Position numbers and translations under genes: made by a program. The notes beneath the pieces were generated by a model that had not been told where the DNA came from, did no database searches, and saw only the letters and a list, made by a program, of their open reading frames with translations. This document shows, one piece after another, positions 8,830-18,087 of a stretch of DNA of 64,000 bases. The stretch is from positions 37,325 to 101,324 of the forward strand of contig CABZES010000002.1 of assembly GCA_902524805.1 (NCBI GenBank), given 5' to 3'. Source of the DNA: an uncultured SAR86 cluster bacterium (lineage in GTDB: Bacteria; Pseudomonadota; Gammaproteobacteria; Magnimaribacterales; AG-339-G14). The stretch's first letter is position 1. Each line of letters opens with the position of its first letter.

Positions 8830-10223
8830 AAAATTTATTTATAAAAATTCTTCTAGGTGCAATCCTTTCTTTCTCTTCTTTTGCTTTAGTTGGTCAAGAA
8901 GAAGCTCCTCAATCGCAGGCTTTGACTTTGGATGAGCTTTTAGAATTAGTTAAGGCAGGAAAATTTGCCGAAAATGAAGAAGCTACTAAACGAGAAAATA
9001 GATTTAATAAAGAAAAAAATAGACAACAAACTCTTTTAGCTAATGCTAAAGCAGAAAGAGCAAAACTAGAAGCTATAGCAACCTCTTTGGAAGCAACTTT
9101 TGAGGCCAACGATGCAAAATTAAATCTTCTTGAAGATCAACTAAAAACTAGATTAGGTTCTCTTTATGAGACTTTTGGGCATTTACAAGGAGTGGCATCA
9201 GATACGGAAGATTATTTTAAAACTGCTATTACCTCTGGACAATTTGGAAAGGACCGTGAAGTTTTCTTAAAAGATCTGGCAAAGAAGATGGGAGAGGGAG
9301 TTAGCGTTGCAACAATTGAAGAAATTGAACAACTTTGGTACGAATTATCCAGAGAGTTAGTTGCTTCAGGAAGTGTCGAAAGATTTGAAGCAACAGTCAT
9401 AGATAATGACGGAGAATCGTCAATAGAAGATGTTGTGAGAATAGGTAACTTCAATGCCGTTGCTGAGGGTCAATACCTAACATATCTTTCAAAGAGAGGA
9501 GCCTATGAAACTTTACCCAAACAACCAGGAAGATACTTAGATGGAACTTATGATATCTTTGATGAAGACTCTGGTTTTGTCCAATTTGCAGTTGATCCTA
9601 CAGGTCCTCAAGGAGGAGCATTATTAGTAAACTTGATTTCCTTACCTTCATTTTTTGAACAAATTCAATATGGTAGGATTACTGGATACACTATTATTTT
9701 ATTATTCTTTATAGCTATTGGAGTCTTTGGCTGGCGTTTTTATGCCTTATTTACAATTAATGGCAATGTTAAAAAACAAGCAGCTGGAGAGTCTGCAGTA
9801 GATAATCCTCTATCAAGAATATTCTCAGTTGCTGATCAAAATAAGACAGATACCGAAACTTTAGAGCTGAAACTAGCAGAACAAATTTTAATTGAAAGAG
9901 CTGAGATAGATCAATATATTTGGGTAGTAAGGCTAATAGCAGTTATTTCACCATTACTTGGTTTATTTGGAACCATTATTGGAATGATCAATACTTTCCA
10001 AGCTATAACATTGTTCGGTACAGGCGATCCAAAAACTATGGCTGGAGGAATTTCTGAAGCCTTAGTAACAACAATGCTAGGTTTAATGTGTGCTATACCT
10101 GCAACTTTTATGGCAGCGGCTTTATCTAACTATTCCAAAGGAATACTAGCTGTTCTAGAAGAGCAAAGCACAGGAATGGTTGCTGCTAGAGCAGAAGAAA
10201 CAAATAGCGGTGAAGCTCTTTAG
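8826..10223 (+). CDS. ttpC: TtpC-like MotA/TolQ/ExbB family protein with long periplasmic N-terminus
   Basis: A 465-residue protein with an N-terminal signal sequence (residues about 1-23), a periplasmic coiled-coil region (about 45-115), a mixed domain (about 120-280), then a membrane segment near residue 290 and a C-terminal MotA/TolQ/ExbB channel domain. The last carries ISPLLGLFGTIIGMI and TTMLGLMCAIPATF, the conserved proton-channel helices. In Vibrio, TtpC is a required fourth component of the TonB2 system. The fusion of an extra periplasmic arm to an ExbB-like channel is characteristic. It starts within the DUF3450 stop and is followed after 7 nt by a short ExbB. Confidence 0.88.
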   Translation: MKNLFIKILLGAILSFSSFALVGQEEAPQSQALTLDELLELVKAGKFAENEEATKRENRFNKEKNRQQTLLANAKAERAKLEAIATSLEATFEANDAKLNLLEDQLKTRLGSLYETFGHLQGVASDTEDYFKTAITSGQFGKDREVFLKDLAKKMGEGVSVATIEEIEQLWYELSRELVASGSVERFEATVIDNDGESSIEDVVRIGNFNAVAEGQYLTYLSKRGAYETLPKQPGRYLDGTYDIFDEDSGFVQFAVDPTGPQGGALLVNLISLPSFFEQIQYGRITGYTIILLFFIAIGVFGWRFYALFTINGNVKKQAAGESAVDNPLSRIFSVADQNKTDTETLELKLAEQILIERAEIDQYIWVVRLIAVISPLLGLFGTIIGMINTFQAITLFGTGDPKTMAGGISEALVTTMLGLMCAIPATFMAAALSNYSKGILAVLEEQSTGMVAARAEETNSGEAL

Positions 10224-10230
10224 ATAACTT

Positions 10231-10755
10231 ATGAGTTGGTTTTTTAATCTTCAAGATACACTTTTCTCTTTTTTAGAAAAAGGCGGAGGAGTAGTTTTAA
10301 TAATAAGCTTACTTGTAGTCATGATGTGGTTTTTCATTTTTGAGAGAATCTGGTATTTTAAATTTATTCATCCTGCGGTTGAGAAAGAAACTATAGATGA
10401 GTGGTCAAAAGTCTCAGAACATAAATCCTGGAAAGGCCATGTTATTAGATCAATGCTTATTTCAAAAGCAAATCTTAAAATTAAAAATAACCTCGAATTG
10501 ATTAGAGTAAGCATAGCAATTGCACCTTTATTAGGGCTCTTTGGAACTATTGTCGGAATGATAGAAGTATTTCACATTCTTGCTGTAACCGGAGGAGGAG
10601 ATGCTAAAGCAATGGCTGGAGGAGTCGCTAGATCTACAATTCCAGCAATGGCAGGTCTAATGGCTGCTATCCCCGCAAGTATTGCAGCCAGATGGCTGGA
10701 GCAAAATGCAAAGAAAAAATCAGATTTGGTGTCAGAACATTTAACATACGAGTGA
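10231..10755 (+). CDS. exbB: ExbB-type proton channel subunit (TonB2 system)
   Basis: A short 174-residue MotA/TolQ/ExbB protein with three membrane helices: one near residues 17-38 and the conserved pair in IAPLLGLFGTIVGMI and IPAMAGLMAAIPASIA. With ExbD it forms the inner-membrane proton channel that powers TonB. The length is typical of ExbB2 of TonB2 clusters and shorter than E. coli ExbB. It lies between the TtpC-like gene and exbD, with 7-nt gaps on both sides, clearly one transcription unit. Confidence 0.93.
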   Translation: MSWFFNLQDTLFSFLEKGGGVVLIISLLVVMMWFFIFERIWYFKFIHPAVEKETIDEWSKVSEHKSWKGHVIRSMLISKANLKIKNNLELIRVSIAIAPLLGLFGTIVGMIEVFHILAVTGGGDAKAMAGGVARSTIPAMAGLMAAIPASIAARWLEQNAKKKSDLVSEHLTYE

Positions 10756-10762
10756 AAAAGAA

Positions 10763-11173
10763 ATGAGAAGATCGTTAATTAGTCAAGCAGTAGAAGAAGC
10801 AGAAGAGCCAAATATTACTCCTATGTTGGATGTAGTCTTTATTTTATTAATTTTTTTCATCGTTACAGCAAATTTTATAAAAGATCCTGGATTGGAAATT
10901 AATAGACCTGATTCCGAAACGGCTGAAATCACTGAAAATGCTGCTATTTTGATTGCAATAGGGCCAGCAGGTGAAATTTATATGGATGGAAGAAGAATAG
11001 ATGTTCGTCAGGTAAAAGCAAACGTCATACGGTTGATGGCAGAAAATCCTCAAGGGGCAGTTGTAATGCAAGCTGATAAAAAAGCTACCGCTGAAAAAAT
11101 AATTGCGGTTATGGATGAAGTTAGAGAAGCTGGCGTTATTGATATTTCAATTGCTTCAGAACCTAATTTCTAA
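10763..11173 (+). CDS. exbD: ExbD-type biopolymer transport protein
   Basis: ExbD is the single-helix partner of ExbB. The 136-residue protein has a short cytoplasmic tail, one membrane helix (about residues 20-40) with the essential membrane aspartate at residue 23 in PMLDVVFILLIFF, and a periplasmic domain. The pattern NITPMLDVVF is the strong family signature. It follows exbB by 7 nt, and its stop overlaps the tonB ATG by one base (TAATG). Confidence 0.94.
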   Translation: MRRSLISQAVEEAEEPNITPMLDVVFILLIFFIVTANFIKDPGLEINRPDSETAEITENAAILIAIGPAGEIYMDGRRIDVRQVKANVIRLMAENPQGAVVMQADKKATAEKIIAVMDEVREAGVIDISIASEPNF

Positions 11174-11895
11174 TGATACAAAACTTCATAAACTTTTTAA
11201 AAAAAATAATTCCAATCGATTTGGATTCGATGGTTTTAGAATCAACTGAAAACGAGTCCAACGTTTATCAGAAATATGGCATGGCAGCAGCAGCAGGCAC
11301 TGCAGTCGCTTTATTCTCTTTATTTTTAATGGCTTTTCTAATCGCAACAGGCGAAGTTCAGCTAGATGAAATTAAAACAAGAAAAATTGTTGATATCGTA
11401 ATGCCACAAAGAGATCCGGAATTACTTGATAGTGTAGAAAGACCAGAAGAAGCTGAACCTGAGCCAGATCAGACACCACCTGAGGTAGATATAGAAAATA
11501 TAGATGATGTATTGGATGATGCTCTTAATCTCAATTTTAAGTTTAAAGCTAAAAGACAAGGAGTCTTTGCAGATGGATCTTATGTTCCAATTTTTCAAGT
11601 TCCACCTCAATACCCTAGAAGAGCTATGGAAAGAGGTATAGAGGGCTGCGTCCTTCTAGAATACACAGTCACTATAGCGGGAGCTGTTTCTGATCCAGTA
11701 GTTATAAAAGCTATTCCGCCAAATATGTTTGATAGAGCTGCAACAAGAGCAGCACTAAGATATAAATATAAACCTTTAATTAGAGATGGAGTTGCAGTCC
11801 CTGTAGAAGGTGTTAGACAAAGGATTACTTTTGTTTTAGAGTCAGAAGAAAAAGGTCCGGGATATATTCCTGCAAACTGTGTAGGTCAAATGTAA
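11173..11895 (+). CDS. tonB: TonB family energy transducer
   Basis: TonB spans the inner membrane and periplasm and passes proton-motive energy to outer-membrane receptors. The 240-residue protein has an unusually long cytoplasmic N-terminus (about 35 residues), a membrane helix at about 37-61, a short Pro/Glu-rich linker (EEAEPEPDQTPPEVD) and a C-terminal TonB domain (about 140-225) with YPRRAMERGIEGCVLL and ALRYKYKPL. The linker is short, as in TonB2 proteins, which may rely on TtpC for reach. No TonB-dependent receptor gene is in the window. Confidence 0.93.
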   Translation: MIQNFINFLKKIIPIDLDSMVLESTENESNVYQKYGMAAAAGTAVALFSLFLMAFLIATGEVQLDEIKTRKIVDIVMPQRDPELLDSVERPEEAEPEPDQTPPEVDIENIDDVLDDALNLNFKFKAKRQGVFADGSYVPIFQVPPQYPRRAMERGIEGCVLLEYTVTIAGAVSDPVVIKAIPPNMFDRAATRAALRYKYKPLIRDGVAVPVEGVRQRITFVLESEEKGPGYIPANCVGQM

Positions 11896-13286
11896 TGAAA
11901 AACTTAGGTATTTATTTTTCCATTTTCATATTATTTTTTGTTTCTTTAAATATTTCAGCTCAAGAAAAAAAACAAGAATATAACTTCCCCGGATTTACAT
12001 TAAAAAAGTGTCTTGCTGATTATGAGATAAAAAAATCTAATGCAAGAAGAGTAGCCAAACTCCCAAGCAGAGCAGCTCAAAAATATTTAAAAACTCTTTA
12101 TCCTGCTCTAGAAGAAGATGATTTGGTTCTTGCTAAAGAAATTTTGGATAGAATGAACACTGATAAAGATATCTCCGAAACAGACAAAGCTCAGATGTAC
12201 TACTATTATGCATATGTTTATTTCAGTGAAGATAACTTAAGAAAGGCTAAACAATCTTACAAATCTTTTCTTCAAATTGAGGAAGCTGATCCAAGATTAA
12301 AATCAAATGTAATTTTCAGCTTGGCCCAAATTGCTTATACGGAAGAAAAATATAAAGAAGCAATCAAACAATTAAAAGAATGGCTAACCATAGAAGCTAA
12401 TCCTAGCTCTACCGGATTTGATATTATTGCTGCATCTCACTGGCAATTAAAAAATAAAAAACTAGCACTAAAAAATGCAGAAGCTGGCCTGTGCGTTGCT
12501 AAAGCAAATAAATCTAAACCTAGAGAATCAACCTACAATCTTCTTTTAGCCCTATACAACGAAGATGGAAAAACAAAAAAAATGTTGGAATTGTATGAGG
12601 AATTAGTAATTTTCCATCCGAAGAAGAAGTACTGGACTCAATTATCAGGTATTTATGGAGAACTAAAGCAAGAAAGTAATCAGCTCACAGCTTTAGAAGC
12701 AGCATTTGACCAAGAATTATTAGATAAAAAAAATGAATATACTGCTTTATATCAATTATTGATGAGAGCAGAAGCGCCATATAAAGCTGCAAAAGTTATG
12801 GATTATGGTATTAAAAAAGGCTTCGTAAAAGATGATGAAAAGAACTTAAAAATGCTTGCTCAAGGCTGGCATATGGCTCAAGAATTAGAAATTGCAGAAC
12901 CAATCTATGAAAAAGCTGCAAAAAAATCAGAAGAAGGAGAGTTGTATGTCTTTCTTGGACAAATTTATCTTGCAACTGATAGATACGAATTAGCTAAAGA
13001 AACTTTAAAACTAGGATTAAAAAAAGGAAAACTTAAAGATCCTGTTACGGTGAATATCCTTTTAGGACAGGTTTCTTATGAACAACAAAATTTTGTAGAT
13101 GCGACTAAATTTTTTAGAACAGCTTTAGATAGACTTACTGATTTAAAAATTAAAGATAAAAAACTTTTAGAGAAAAGGCAGGATAAACTTAGAGCTCAAG
13201 CCCTAACTTGGCTTACGTATACTGAAAAAGAGGCAAAAAGAGTCAAGACTTTAGAGTTAAGAAGAAAAGACTTAGAAGAAAGCTAA
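11895..13286 (+). CDS. Exported tetratricopeptide-repeat protein of the TonB2 cluster
   Basis: A 463-residue protein with a signal peptide (cleavage near NISAQE, residue 23) followed by helical TPR-like repeats over about residues 95-440, for example ALYNEDGKTKKMLELYEEL and YVFLGQIYLATDRYELAKE. A TPR gene closes TonB2/TtpC clusters in other gammaproteobacteria, where it is thought to act in the periplasm on the TonB complex. That role is an inference here. It shares the tonB stop (TAATG), and its own stop overlaps the convergent folA by four bases. Confidence 0.85.
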   Translation: MKNLGIYFSIFILFFVSLNISAQEKKQEYNFPGFTLKKCLADYEIKKSNARRVAKLPSRAAQKYLKTLYPALEEDDLVLAKEILDRMNTDKDISETDKAQMYYYYAYVYFSEDNLRKAKQSYKSFLQIEEADPRLKSNVIFSLAQIAYTEEKYKEAIKQLKEWLTIEANPSSTGFDIIAASHWQLKNKKLALKNAEAGLCVAKANKSKPRESTYNLLLALYNEDGKTKKMLELYEELVIFHPKKKYWTQLSGIYGELKQESNQLTALEAAFDQELLDKKNEYTALYQLLMRAEAPYKAAKVMDYGIKKGFVKDDEKNLKMLAQGWHMAQELEIAEPIYEKAAKKSEEGELYVFLGQIYLATDRYELAKETLKLGLKKGKLKDPVTVNILLGQVSYEQQNFVDATKFFRTALDRLTDLKIKDKKLLEKRQDKLRAQALTWLTYTEKEAKRVKTLELRRKDLEES

Positions 13287-13771
13287 GCTTTCCTCGAATA
13301 TTCAATTAATTTGCATTTAATATTGCTTTTTTCGTCAAAAAAATTTTCTTCTTTTTCAATCTGCCAAAGATCCCAATTAATATCAGGAAAAAAAGCATCC
13401 CCATCAAAATCTTTTAAAATTCGAGTTATTGCCAATGAATTTGCAACAGGCTCAAATAATTCATAAATATTAGAACCCCCTATTACATAAACATCTTCGT
13501 TTGATTCTTTTATAAGTTCCAAAGCATCATCAAAATTGTTTATTACTTTTATCCCTTCCCGCTCAAAGTTTTCGTCTTTAGTCATTACAATATTTTGTCT
13601 ATTAGGTAATGGCCTTCCGATAGAGTCAAAGGTTTTCCGGCCCATAAGAATAGTATGTCCTGATGTCATTTGTTTAAATCTTTTAAGATCTTCAGGAATA
13701 TTCCAAGGTAAAGAATTTTCTTTGCCAATAACATTATTAGAGGCAATCGCTGCGACAAGAGTAATTTTCAT
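13283..13771 (-). CDS. folA: Dihydrofolate reductase FolA
   Basis: FolA reduces dihydrofolate to tetrahydrofolate with NADPH. The 162-residue protein has the N-terminal IGKENSLPWNIPEDLKRF with the catalytic acid at Asp28, the NADPH-binding MGRKTFDSIGRPLPNR, and VYVIGGSNIYE. It lies directly after thyA with the start and stop sharing one base (TAATG type), pairing the enzyme that makes dihydrofolate with the one that recycles it. Confidence 0.95.
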   Translation of the reverse strand: MKITLVAAIASNNVIGKENSLPWNIPEDLKRFKQMTSGHTILMGRKTFDSIGRPLPNRQNIVMTKDENFEREGIKVINNFDDALELIKESNEDVYVIGGSNIYELFEPVANSLAITRILKDFDGDAFFPDINWDLWQIEKEENFFDEKSNIKCKLIEYSRKA

Positions 13772-14565
13772 TAAACAGCTATTGGGGCAGATATAGCAGG
13801 ATGACTTTCATAGTTTATAATTTCTATATCCTCAAATTTAAAGTCAAAAATATTATCAACATTAGAACTTAACTTTAATTCGGGAAGCCCCATTGTTTCT
13901 CTAGATAATTGAAGTTTTGCTTGCTCTAGATGATTGATATATAAATGCGCATCTCCAAGAGTATGAACAAATTTTCCAGCTTTTAAGTTACAAACCTGAG
14001 CTATCATGTGCGTTAAAAGAGCATAAGAGGCAATATTAAATGGAACTCCTAAAAAAATATCTGCACTTCTTTGATATAGCTGACAAGAAAGCTCTCCATT
14101 AGCAACATAAAATTGAAAAAGAGAATGACATGGCGGAAGAGCCATTTCATTTACCAAGGCAGGATTCCAAGCACTAACAATATGCCTTCGCGAATCTGGA
14201 TTATTATTAATTCCATTAATTAAATTTTCAATTTGATCTATTGTTCCATTGTTTCCATCTGGCCAGGAGCGCCATTGAGCACCATATACCGGACCTAAAT
14301 CTCCATTCTCGTCTGCCCATTCATCCCATATGGATACCCCATTCTCTTTTAGGTAAGAAATATTAGTCGAGCCTTGAAGAAACCAAATTAACTCATGGAT
14401 GATGGACTTTAGGTGTACTTTTTTAGTCGTGACTAAGGGAAATCCTTTGGAAAGGTCAAATTTCATTTGGTGACCAAAAATACTTAAAGTTCCTGTGCCA
14501 GTTCGATCAGATTTTTCCTGACCTTCATCTAAAACTTTTTGCATTAAATCAAGATACTGTTTCAT
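13771..14565 (-). CDS. thyA: Thymidylate synthase ThyA
   Basis: ThyA methylates dUMP to dTMP using methylenetetrahydrofolate. The 264-residue length and numbering match E. coli: the nucleophile is Cys146 in [11 protein letters not shown], with [10 protein letters not shown] before it and [15 protein letters not shown] after it. The start ATG lies 17 nt inside the lgt 3' end, so lgt-thyA-folA form one leftward unit, a common gammaproteobacterial order. Confidence 0.97.
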   Translation of the reverse strand: MKQYLDLMQKVLDEGQEKSDRTGTGTLSIFGHQMKFDLSKGFPLVTTKKVHLKSIIHELIWFLQGSTNISYLKENGVSIWDEWADENGDLGPVYGAQWRSWPDGNNGTIDQIENLINGINNNPDSRRHIVSAWNPALVNEMALPPCHSLFQFYVANGELSCQLYQRSADIFLGVPFNIASYALLTHMIAQVCNLKAGKFVHTLGDAHLYINHLEQAKLQLSRETMGLPELKLSSNVDNIFDFKFEDIEIINYESHPAISAPIAV

Positions 14566-15352
14566 TTTCTTTCTTTTTACTTAAGAAGATTAATATTAAG
14601 CCAGCTAAGACCATAGGAATGGAAAGTAATTGACCCCTAGTGATTATATCTAAAAAATCAAAACCTATATGGGCATCTGGCATTCTAAAGCTTTCAGTGA
14701 ATATTCTAAATGAACCATAAAGAGTTAAGAACATTCCAGATATAAACATTCTTGGCCTAGGTTTCTTCGAAAGCCAATTTAAAATAACAAAAAGTACAAG
14801 TCCTTCAAAGAAAGCTTGATAAAGTTGAGAGGGGTGCCTTGCCAACTGAAGCGAATCACTCCAAAATATCGTTCCCCATGGCAAATCAGTTGGCCTGCCA
14901 ATTAATTCTCCGCCTAAGAAATTTCCAATCCTAACAAGACCAAGGCCAATTGGAAATGCCAATGCAATGTGATCAGCAAGATCAAAGAAATTGATCTTAA
15001 GTTTTTTTGAAAATATAAAAAAAGAAGTTAGAACTCCTAAAAATCCGCCATGAAATGATAAACCTCCTTCCCAAACCCTAATTATAGATAATGGATCAAT
15101 TAATAATTGGTTGGTCCCATAAAAAAACATGTAACCTAGTCTGCCTCCAATAATTGCTCCTAAAACACCATAAAATAAAAAATCTTCCACATCATTTTCT
15201 TTAAGAGGATTTTTTTCAGTTACGATTTTTTTCGAATACCACAGAATACCAAATATAGCTAAAAGCCATGTTATGCCGTACCAATGTATAGGCCACCATC
15301 CTATTAAAGGAATAGGTATATAAAAAGCTACAGGGTCAATATTTACAATCAT
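14549..15352 (-). CDS. lgt: Prolipoprotein diacylglyceryl transferase Lgt
   Basis: Lgt transfers diacylglycerol from phosphatidylglycerol to the lipobox cysteine of prolipoproteins in the inner membrane. The 267-residue protein has about seven hydrophobic segments and the signature [15 protein letters not shown] (Asn and Arg needed for activity in E. coli), together with GGLSFHGGF. The start overlaps the TSUP gene stop (ATGA) and the end overlaps thyA. Confidence 0.95.
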   Translation of the reverse strand: MIVNIDPVAFYIPIPLIGWWPIHWYGITWLLAIFGILWYSKKIVTEKNPLKENDVEDFLFYGVLGAIIGGRLGYMFFYGTNQLLIDPLSIIRVWEGGLSFHGGFLGVLTSFFIFSKKLKINFFDLADHIALAFPIGLGLVRIGNFLGGELIGRPTDLPWGTIFWSDSLQLARHPSQLYQAFFEGLVLFVILNWLSKKPRPRMFISGMFLTLYGSFRIFTESFRMPDAHIGFDFLDIITRGQLLSIPMVLAGLILIFLSKKKENETVS

Positions 15353-16149
15353 ATAAAGGTAATATAAATAATTCTTAAGGCAACCAATATAACCAATACA
15401 GAAAAAGCAAGTTTTAAGGAATTGCCATCAATCCTATTTGAGATATTTGCACCTAACCTGGCAAAGTAAATACTCGATATTCCAGCTACTAAAATTGCAG
15501 GTATAAATACAGATCCATAAACATAATCTATTTGATTTAATTTATCTGGAGCGAACAAAAGAGCTCCTATTAATCCAGAAATGGCAAAAAAGAAACCCAT
15601 CAAAGAAGAAGTTCCGATGGCTTCATGTATTTTTAAACCTCTAAATTGAAAATAAGGTACCATTAAAATTCCACCACCGATTCCAACAAAAGAGGTAATT
15701 AACGCAATAAATCCACCAACTAAGAATAATTCAATTTTATTTATAGATTTATTAATATTTTTTGGGGAAAAATCAAACACAAGTTGAATTGCTGCTAACA
15801 ACATTGATATGGCAATAATAATTTGCAAGGTAGAGCTTTCAATATTTGCAGCTACATATCTTCCAAAAATAGTTGCAGTGATCGCTGCCAAAAACATATA
15901 TTTTATTACTTCAAGATTTATATTCTTGTTTTTGTAATGGGTATAGGAAGCCATAGGTATAGTAATTGCCATTGTTCCCATTGAAGAGCCAGTTGCCAGT
16001 AAAGGAATAATTTCAGGTGGAAAATTTAAATAATTGAAAAGAAAAATATATGCTGGTACTAAAATAATACCGCTACCGATACCAAAAAAACCAGACAATA
16101 GTCCAGCAAATATTCCTAGTAAAATTAATGGGATAAGGGTTTCTATCAT
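15349..16149 (-). CDS. TSUP (TauE/SafE) family membrane permease
   Basis: A 266-residue inner-membrane protein with about eight hydrophobic segments in two related halves, each opened by a glycine-rich motif: GFFGIGSGIILVP near the start and SFVGIGGGILMVP near residue 160. This duplicated pattern is the TauE/SafE (TSUP) family, whose members export or import sulfite, sulfoacetate or other organic anions. The substrate cannot be deduced here. It is the first gene of the TSUP-lgt-thyA-folA leftward run. Confidence 0.85.
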   Translation of the reverse strand: MIETLIPLILLGIFAGLLSGFFGIGSGIILVPAYIFLFNYLNFPPEIIPLLATGSSMGTMAITIPMASYTHYKNKNINLEVIKYMFLAAITATIFGRYVAANIESSTLQIIIAISMLLAAIQLVFDFSPKNINKSINKIELFLVGGFIALITSFVGIGGGILMVPYFQFRGLKIHEAIGTSSLMGFFFAISGLIGALLFAPDKLNQIDYVYGSVFIPAILVAGISSIYFARLGANISNRIDGNSLKLAFSVLVILVALRIIYITFI

Positions 16150-16202
16150 GAATAGTCATTATCGCTTATCTCTGACCTCTGTTAAACTTAAGTTTTCCAA
16201 TT

Positions 16203-16964
16203 ATGTGTTTAATCCTGCTTGCTAAAGAGCCATCTGACGAGTACAAATTTGTAATGGCGTCTAATCGGGACGAATTTTATTCTCGTCCAACTAAGTCAGC
16301 CCATTGGTGGGAAAATCCTTCAGATCTTTTAGCTGGAAAAGACTTAGAACAGGGGGGTACCTGGATGGGTATTTCAAAAAAAGGAAAGTTTGCAGCTGTG
16401 ACAAACGTTAGAGATTTTTACACAAAAGACTATTTAGAGAAAAATTTCTTATCAAGAGGAAACTTAGTTAGAAATTTTTTTACTTCAGATATAGACGCCG
16501 ATGAATATCTAAATTCTTTGGATTATAAAAATTATTTAGGATTTAATTTGGTTTTATATAATCAAGATAAAATAAATATTTGTTCTTCTCGAGGAAAAGA
16601 AATTATCAAAGAAAAAGATAAAATTTTTGCTATAGGAAATAAAGCATTTGGAACAAGCTCAAACAAATTAGATTCAGCAAAAAAAGAGTTTGATCAAATT
16701 TTAAATACAAATTTTACTAATGAAGATTTATTAAATCTTATGCAATCTCCTCAAGAGTCATATGATTTCGATCAAAAAAAAATAAATGAAAATCATGGTA
16801 ATGAATTTTCTGCTAGATTTATACATTCACTAATATATGGAACTAGATCCACAACAGTCATGACTATTGATAGAAATAACCACATTGAAATTAAGGAACA
16901 GTTGTATGATCAAAATGGAAAAATAGGACAAGAAAAAGAATTTAAATTTAAAGTTTCATTATGA
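16203..16964 (+). CDS. NRDE (TANGO2-like) family protein
   Basis: A 253-residue protein beginning MCLILLAKE and carrying the family-naming motif SNRDEFYSRPT at about residues 20-30, plus GGTWMGISKKGKFAAVTNVRD. These mark the NRDE/TANGO2 family, found from bacteria to animals. Its biochemical role is unclear; the N-terminal Cys2 resembles Ntn-hydrolases, and human TANGO2 affects lipid and haem metabolism. The stop overlaps the rppH start (ATGA), an association that is common in gammaproteobacteria. Confidence 0.85.
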   Translation: MCLILLAKEPSDEYKFVMASNRDEFYSRPTKSAHWWENPSDLLAGKDLEQGGTWMGISKKGKFAAVTNVRDFYTKDYLEKNFLSRGNLVRNFFTSDIDADEYLNSLDYKNYLGFNLVLYNQDKINICSSRGKEIIKEKDKIFAIGNKAFGTSSNKLDSAKKEFDQILNTNFTNEDLLNLMQSPQESYDFDQKKINENHGNEFSARFIHSLIYGTRSTTVMTIDRNNHIEIKEQLYDQNGKIGQEKEFKFKVSL

Positions 16965-17431
16965 AAGCAAATAAAGAAGGTTATAGACCAAATGTTGCAA
17001 TGGTGGTGATAAATAGCATGAATAAAGTCTTAATCTGTAGAAGAAAAAATACTAGAACATGGCAATTTCCTCAAGGCGGGATTGATAATGGTGAAGACAT
17101 AGAAAAAGCAATGTTTAGAGAGCTCTCTGAGGAAGTTGGTCTTAGCAAAGCCGATGTAAGTTTAGTCGGCGAATCTGAGGGTACAATCACTTACGATATT
17201 CCAAAAACAATAAGGTCTAAAGTTTTGGGAGGTAAATTTAAAGGACAAGAGCAAAAATGGTTTCTTCTTAGGATAAAGAAAGATAATACTGAAATAAAAT
17301 TAGATAATGAGGCTTTTCCTGAATTTGATAAGTATGAATGGGTATCCTTTTGGCAGCCGCTAAACAGGATAGTAGATTTTAAAAGAGAGGCTTATCGAGA
17401 AGCTTTAAGCGAATTAAGATTTTTGATATGA
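16961..17431 (+). CDS. rppH: RNA pyrophosphohydrolase RppH
   Basis: RppH removes pyrophosphate from mRNA 5' ends and so triggers decay. The 156-residue protein starts with the family-typical GYRPNVAMVV and has a full Nudix box: G39, E45, R53, E54, E57 and E58, within GGIDNGEDIEKAMFRELSEE. The WQFPQGG segment is also diagnostic. It overlaps neighbours by four bases on both sides (ATGA), forming an NRDE-rppH-HAD unit. Confidence 0.94.
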   Translation: MKANKEGYRPNVAMVVINSMNKVLICRRKNTRTWQFPQGGIDNGEDIEKAMFRELSEEVGLSKADVSLVGESEGTITYDIPKTIRSKVLGGKFKGQEQKWFLLRIKKDNTEIKLDNEAFPEFDKYEWVSFWQPLNRIVDFKREAYREALSELRFLI

Positions 17432-18075
17432 AAACAGTTATTTATGATTTAGATGACACTTTGCTCGCTGGAGATAGTGAATTTAGGTGGGCTGAATTTA
17501 CTATAAAAAAAGGGTTTATAAGTAAGGACTTATATTTAGAAAAGATTAATGAATTTGAAATTGATTACAGAGCTAGAAATATGGACTTTGAAGCTTATTG
17601 TAAATTTCTTTTGAACCCATTAATCGGCAAATCTTCAGAAGAAATTAGTTTGCTTGTCGATGAATTTATAAATGAATATAAAGAAGTTTTGATAGATGCT
17701 TTATCTTATGACTTATTGGAAAGACATAAAAATGATAGAAAAATAATTGCATCGGGCTCGTTGAATTTTATTGTGAAAGGGTTTTCAAAATTTTTTTCTA
17801 TTGATACTTTTTTTGGAACTCCTTTGGAGTTAAAAAATAACGAAGTCACAGGTAATCTAGATGGAGTTCCAACCTTTGCTGAGGGCAAATTATCAACTAT
17901 GCAAAAATGGAGCGAAGAAAATAACTATCAACTAAACGAAGCAATTTTTTATACAGACTCCATCAATGACTTGCCGCTCGTAAAAGCTTGCAAACATAGT
18001 ATTATTATTTCTCCAGATAAAGAATTGGAGAAATATGCTAAAGAAAATTCTTTAGAAATCATATACAGGCGATAG
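17428..18075 (+). CDS. HAD-IB family hydrolase (SerB-like phosphatase)
   Basis: A 215-residue HAD phosphatase. Motif I is DLDDT (Asp7 nucleophile, Asp9 acid/base), motif II is the serine in IIASGSLNFIV, and motif III/IV is YTDSINDLPLV. A helical cap follows motif I, as in the HAD-IB class that includes phosphoserine phosphatase. Similar genes sit beside rppH in Pseudomonas and relatives. Whether it dephosphorylates phosphoserine or another small phosphate ester cannot be told. It overlaps rppH by four bases. Confidence 0.85.
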   Translation: MKTVIYDLDDTLLAGDSEFRWAEFTIKKGFISKDLYLEKINEFEIDYRARNMDFEAYCKFLLNPLIGKSSEEISLLVDEFINEYKEVLIDALSYDLLERHKNDRKIIASGSLNFIVKGFSKFFSIDTFFGTPLELKNNEVTGNLDGVPTFAEGKLSTMQKWSEENNYQLNEAIFYTDSINDLPLVKACKHSIIISPDKELEKYAKENSLEIIYRR

Positions 18076-18087
18076 CGAATTAAGAAA

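Noticed and set aside
13278..13292. Hairpin GAAAGC-TAA-GCTTTC at the TPR/folA junction as a terminator
   Set aside because: The stem is only six base pairs and no T tract follows on either strand, so a terminator call is not supported.
16150..16202. Fur-type box in the TSUP / NRDE gap
   Set aside because: Only a half-site (GATAATGA on the minus strand) is visible; the second half does not match, and neither gene is an iron gene.
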